The notes below the pieces were generated by a model. It was not told where the DNA came from and made no database searches. It saw only the letters and a program-made list of their open reading frames with translations. 64,000 nucleotides of DNA. Origin: Metaphire vulgaris. Lineage: Eukaryota > Annelida > Clitellata > Crassiclitellata > Megascolecidae. The stretch is taken from assembly GCA_018105865.1 (NCBI GenBank), contig CM030834.1:9031273-9095272 (forward strand). Reading direction: 5' to 3'. Made by a program: the position numbers and the translations under genes. Shown here one piece after another: positions 59,559-64,000 of this stretch. Each line of letters starts with the position of its first letter. Position 1 is the stretch's first letter.

Positions 59559-59826
59559 GGGGCGGGAAGTTAGCAGAGTGGTAACAACGTTGGGCGTTGG
59601 AGCAGGAGGTCGTGGGTTCGAGTCCCGCAGGAGCACTAAAGGTCGACTCAGCCTTTTCGCGGTGGTAAAATGAGGAGCAGTGGTAAAAATCTCTGCGATA
59701 TGTCAAACAGGTACACTATGTGATACACTAGCCCCGTATCCGTAGCATTGCACGCCTGGCTGAGGGCTATAGAAACGGAGATCAGCGCCGCCTTATGAGC
59801 CCATGAGGCTTGGGAAAGAACTTTGA
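59559..59826 (+). mobile_element. tRNA-derived SINE, family 1, with 13-bp target duplication
   Basis: The head AGCAGAGTGGTAACAACG fits an A box and GGGTTCGAGTCCCGC is an intact B box of an internal Pol III promoter. CTTTAGTTGACAT flanks both sides exactly (59546-59558 and 59827-59839). Confidence 0.9.
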
Positions 59827-60057
59827 CTTTAGTTGACATAACGTTTGCAGGGTTGTTGCACATTAAAAAACCACTGAAGTGGGTCGTGCTCCCATAACGT
59901 TAGGAAAACACTGCTATAGAGGATCAAAATCCTTAGTCAGATTCACACCAAACCCCATTGTCCTAAAGTCCAGGGTTTCCCAAGCTTTTTTAAACTGCAA
60001 CCCACTTCAGCGGCTTTGTAACATGCGCAATCCAGCAAACTTATTGTCAACTAAAAT

Positions 60058-61050
60058 CAGTGGTGTCGCTAGAGGGGCGCGGGGAGTGTGGACTGCACTG
60101 GGTGACACCACCCAGAGGGGTGACACCAAACTGAGAAATTGGAAATGCTCAAATTGTATAAAACAGAGTCAACAGACGGAGCTCGTTTTACTCGGGTTTC
60201 ATAGCCAGTGGCATAGCTACATTGGAGCAAAGTAGAGCGATTGCTCCAGTCGGACCACCCAGGGTCACTTATACAAATCATGCAAAACCGATGAGAAAAT
60301 TTTTGGGGTGTGGTGTGAAGTAGGCCAGGTATAATAGTTTGTTCTGCAAGACTGCAATTGGTTGGTTATAACATTACACGGGTTTGTGTGTCTAAAATGC
60401 GCCAAAATTCACCCACAAGCATTTGTAATTTTAAATAATTTTCCGGAGATTAGTACCGTAGCATGACTCAGTGGACTGCACTGATATAGGCTGGCAGTCT
60501 CTATCTCAGGGTCCGAGCAGAAGATCCCGCTGTGTCTGCTGCGGTTACATGCCCAATAGCTAAATTGTTCGGTTCCTAGTTCAGCATTTGTGTAGGCTTC
60601 AGTGTATTAGCATCAGATGCAGTGGGTGAAGGTGAGCGGCAAGGTGGGGAGGGATGGTCTTCGACGTGTCACTGCCCCGCGTTCAAATTGAAGGGTGGTC
60701 CTGTCTTTCTCTATGTCTAAAATGTGCTAAAATTCACCTACGGGCATTTGCAATTTTTAAAAATTGCCTGGGGTGACACCCCAGACCCGTGTTGAAAGGG
60801 AGAGGGAGGGAGAGAAGGGAGGATAAGGGGGAGGAAGACGATAGGAAGGGAGTGGAGGGAAGCAAGGGAGGAGAAGGCGGGTGTTTTGCTCCGGTCACCA
60901 TTTTTTTCTAGCTATGCCAATGTTCATAGCCGATTATGTACCGATAGGGCCTAGTAAAGGAAGATTTGGAAGAGGTCCCTGGTGGAAGTCTGGAGGGGTA
61001 GCACCACGATTTTACCGCACTGAGTGGCACCAACCCTAGCAACGCCACTG
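60058..61050. mobile_element. hAT-like element, 993 bp, with a nested hAT
   Basis: Starts CAGTGGTGTCGCTAG, ends CTAGCAACGCCACTG. ACTAAAAT flanks both sides exactly (60050-60057 and 61051-61058). Removing the nested 60206-60922 element leaves about 268 bp similar to the element near 36400-36548. Confidence 0.88.
60206..60922. mobile_element. hAT-like element nested in another hAT, 717 bp
   Basis: Starts CAGTGGCATAGC, ends GCTATGCCAATG; 11 of 12 bases pair. TTCATAGC flanks both sides exactly (60198-60205 and 60923-60930). It includes a polypurine GGGAGG-rich stretch at about 60790-60880. Confidence 0.88.
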
Positions 61051-61336
61051 ACTAAAATTGAATAAAAAGACTAATCATTTTAATACAAGCGGTGAATGGA
61101 GAATAGCAGGCACATAAATTGCTTAAAACCTAAGCCTACTTGCAACTTTCAAGGCTTGTGACACTGTGGTATTGGTTAGAAATGACACTTTTGAATCTAT
61201 TTTTGCCCTACTTGCAACCCATTAGACTGAGCCCTGAGACCCACTTTTGGGTTGGGACCCACAGTTTGGGAAACACTGCTATAGTCTGTCTAACTTGCAA
61301 CTTTCAAGGCTTGTGACACTGTGGTATTATTAGGGG

Positions 61337-61480
61337 GCGGAAGATGGCAGAGAGGGTTACGTGCTGGAGCGTCAGGCTGATGGAGCGGGTTCAAGCCCCA
61401 TTAGTGCCCCTAGTGGCTTTCACACAGCAGTAATGCCTCCTAAGCCACTTTAAACCATGCTAAGTTAACACTTTAGTCTG
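61337..61480 (+). mobile_element. tRNA-derived SINE, family 2, with a LINE-like tail
   Basis: GGCAGAGAGGGTTACGTGC (A-box region) and GGGTTCAAGCCCC (B box) are followed by GGCTTTCACACAGCAGTAAT and CTAAGCCACTTTAAACC. The latter resembles the 3' end of LINE family A. Confidence 0.75.
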
Positions 61481-62203
61481 ATCACAGAACAATCATAGCT
61501 GAGTTGAGTTTCAAATAGCAAATAAGAATGGCTCAGGATATAAATTGAAAATTTATTTTTAAAATATTTACTTAATTATATCAAGAAAAGATGTCAGGTT
61601 GAAGGCGTGTGTGTGTGTGTGTGATGTTAGGTAAAAGGTAAAGACAATGGTACAGTTCACTATGGTTGGTGAGTAACTTGAGCCGCAAAATCTTGGTTAA
61701 GCAGAAGCCTTGTTTGTTTATCTCTGTATTGCAGCAATTAACATATAATCAGAAACTCCACAAAGTGACAAAAGTCTGCTATCCTACAGGTTATAAAGCT
61801 CAAACATCAAGCACTTGACAGCAATGACACTTATGGTATTATCTATAAACTAACCAGATCCAAAGTACAAGAAGTACCCTATACCGGTAAATGTACCAGC
61901 CATGAAGTGCAGCCAAAGCAAATACTCAAATTAATAGCAATTAATTCAGAAAACAGTTGCATTTGGACCTTTAACAAAGAACCTAGAAATCTATAAAATA
62001 GTTGGAGTCACTGGACAATAATGCTTTCATTTAGATATGGGTAGGAAATGGAAAGATTGTATAAAAACTTTATTGATTGAACTTCACTAACTACCGGCAT
62101 CTACATTTATGTCATAGACACACAAGTAATTAAATGCAACTAAATAATGTTAATACAAAAATCATAAGAAATTTAACAATATCAGGAAGGGATAAGTACA
62201 CAC

Positions 62204-62233
62204 TCACAGACACACACACACACACACACACAC
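62204..62233. repeat. (CA)n microsatellite
   Basis: CA repeats in the large CELSR intron. Confidence 0.9.
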
Positions 62234-64000
62234 AAGCATGCAAACTTGCACCCACAAAACAATTTTCTACATAATAATATTCTAGACTGCAACATGTAAC
62301 TAGTGGGCTAGCCATAAACCACAATATAACATAATCTATCCTCATTTATAATTCATTATCTAAACTATAAGTCTCTACAATCAAGGAATCAGACTATAAA
62401 TGAAATGAAACATCGCTTGCCTTTGCAACTAAAGAAAACATAGGCCATGGTAAGAAAGAGGGCGGAATTGTGATGAGAGAATCTGGCTTGCAAGCAAGTA
62501 TTGAAAATTCCCAAACTCACCCAGAAATTACAAAGTTTGGTTCTGACCTTCATTCTTTAATTTTATGCTTTTTGAAAACAAAATAATTGTGTATATAAAA
62601 ATTAGTCATTGAAATGCAAAAGTTGTTATGCATCCTTTAGACAACTGGCTATGCAAAGGCTTTCTATAAAGTAGAAAACTTTCGGTAAATGCTTCAAGAA
62701 GAGAAAGTTACGAGCTACAAGTTCAATCGGATTCAGCAGAGTGTCAGCCATGTCTTAGATGAGCTGTCAACCTAGGTTCTATTCAAGGGCACTAACATCT
62801 AAGTGGATTTGGCTTCAGTATGGTCTGCACAGCACTTTCAACCAAAGAATACAGCATTATTAATTAATTATCAAAGCCTTATGTAAGTGACGATTTATAT
62901 TTAAATAATCAAGCACAATTAATCAGCAAATTCACAAAGTCTGTCATCAGAAGAAACCAAGATGTGCTGCTCAAACAGCAATCAGCAAATCAATAACTAT
63001 ATTCAAACGACCAAACCGTCCTATCATACTTGTTCAGAGATAAAATGACCAATATACCGTATATTATAGTGTTACTAGCGCGTGCTTTAGACTGCCAGAC
63101 TGCAGTGGGCAAATATTCATGGTCTGAGAGTGTACCATAGGCTGAATGTGTTTACCTAACACTTGAGAAAATCTATGTTCATAGCAGATAGAAAATCATT
63201 GTAAAGGCATTATCAGTCAGCAGCAGAACAGCAAAACTAACACTCTCTTCTCTTCATAACCAACTGGGGCTGATGCCCCAAATCCAACAGCACATCATTC
63301 ATGCCCAAGCCAATCATCTCCTCTCTCATAAGAATCTATTATTACTAGCACTGTTTTTCCTCATTTTCCCTGGATTTTCCAAAATAAAAACTTTGCTAAG
63401 ACCACAGATAATGACAAAGAAATACCTCAATTTTGACAAGATTAAAATACCTCATTAGAAAACCACAGAAAGGAAAAGTAAAGGAAAATCAAGTAGTCAA
63501 TACAACTGTGCAGACCACTTGGCATTTCACTTCTGGCTCAAACATACACCTTCGCCAAGATGCACTCTGTCCAAAAATTGAAGTGTTTTCAAGTGAGAAA
63601 ATGAAGTTAAAATTTTCTAACAAGATTTGTGCTGGAGTCTTAATTTCTGGTATGCATAATTCCCATAGACATATTCAGAAACACACTCACTTATTATAAA
63701 CATTTGGCAATAACTCAGAATTAGGGCAGAATTGAATTTAGAGGAACTTGAAATTGAATCTTGACAGCTTTCTAAGCCATCATTTGTAATTCTGTTGAGG
63801 TTTATCTGCCAAAGATTAAAAGAATTGACCCTTAGTTTCTGAACATTGCAGTTTTTCTACTTGTGGCAATTTTATAAGAAAATTAAATTTTAAAACAGCA
63901 AGTGAGTGGAAAATCATAAATTCAGATATTTTCAGTGAAACAAGTTCTATAATGCTCAGTGTAGAGAATCAATACCATGAAAACACTGCAACAAATAGCA

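Larger units (their letters stand above)
59320..61285. mobile_element. Old hAT-like element split by later insertions
   Basis: Left CAAACTGTGGGTTGCGACCC and right GGGTTGGGACCCACAGTTTG are inverted relatives. The interior pieces GTGTCATTTTCTAACC (left) and GGTTAGAAATGACAC (right) also invert. A SINE and two hATs lie between them. A stretch beginning TTGCAACTTTCAAGGCTTGT is repeated near 61141 and 61290, so the locus is rearranged. Confidence 0.6.

Noticed and set aside
59565..59640. Functional tRNA gene
   Set aside because: A and B boxes are present, but the folding arms do not pair convincingly and a SINE body with target duplication follows.
61481..64000. More CELSR exons upstream of 58348
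   Set aside because: No minus-strand frame with cadherin (DxNDxxP, LDRE) or EGF cysteine patterns and matching splice sites was found.

Overview
The window is nuclear DNA from an invertebrate animal. All recognised genes except one have short coding exons split by GT-AG introns, and the rest is AT-rich DNA packed with transposon copies and microsatellites. Cadherin/EGF/LamG adhesion-receptor, ankyrin-SAM germline, ALG13 and EMC8/9 homologues show it is a metazoan. A stand-alone ALG13 of about 170 residues and many CAGTGGCGTAGC-type miniature elements fit an invertebrate, but I cannot name the species or phylum.

Layout: (1) 1-7321, plus strand: the 3' ten exons of ASZ1/GASZ, ending in a predicted membrane anchor; the first exons lie left of the window. 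(2) 7845-8564, minus strand: an unrecognised intronless gene of 239 codons, head to head with (3) ALG13, plus strand, 9271-16131, four exons, with about 700 bp between the two starts. (4) EMC8/9, plus strand, 18319-24901, five exons. (5) 31262-58348, minus strand: the 3' 26 exons of a CELSR/Flamingo-type seven-pass adhesion receptor, from the EGF region before the first LamG domain to the stop codon. Its cadherin repeats must lie beyond 64000. In all four spliced genes the listed exons join in one continuous frame; CELSR gives 1480 visible residues.

The genes are housekeeping or developmental and do not form an operon. ALG13 and EMC8/9 both act at the ER, but nothing here shows that their adjacency is functional.

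Most of the rest is mobile DNA: at least four LINE families, tRNA-derived SINEs, many hAT-like elements with 8-bp target duplications, TTAA-flanked piggyBac-like miniatures and a mariner-like miniature. Several are nested, so their relative ages can be read directly: a hAT inside a LINE, a miniature inside a hAT, and a hAT inside a hAT.

I found no convincing new multi-gene system. The most unusual items are a CELSR GPS site whose catalytic histidine is replaced, a GC-AG intron in the 7TM region, a stop codon embedded in a perfect splice donor, and the nested transposon structures.
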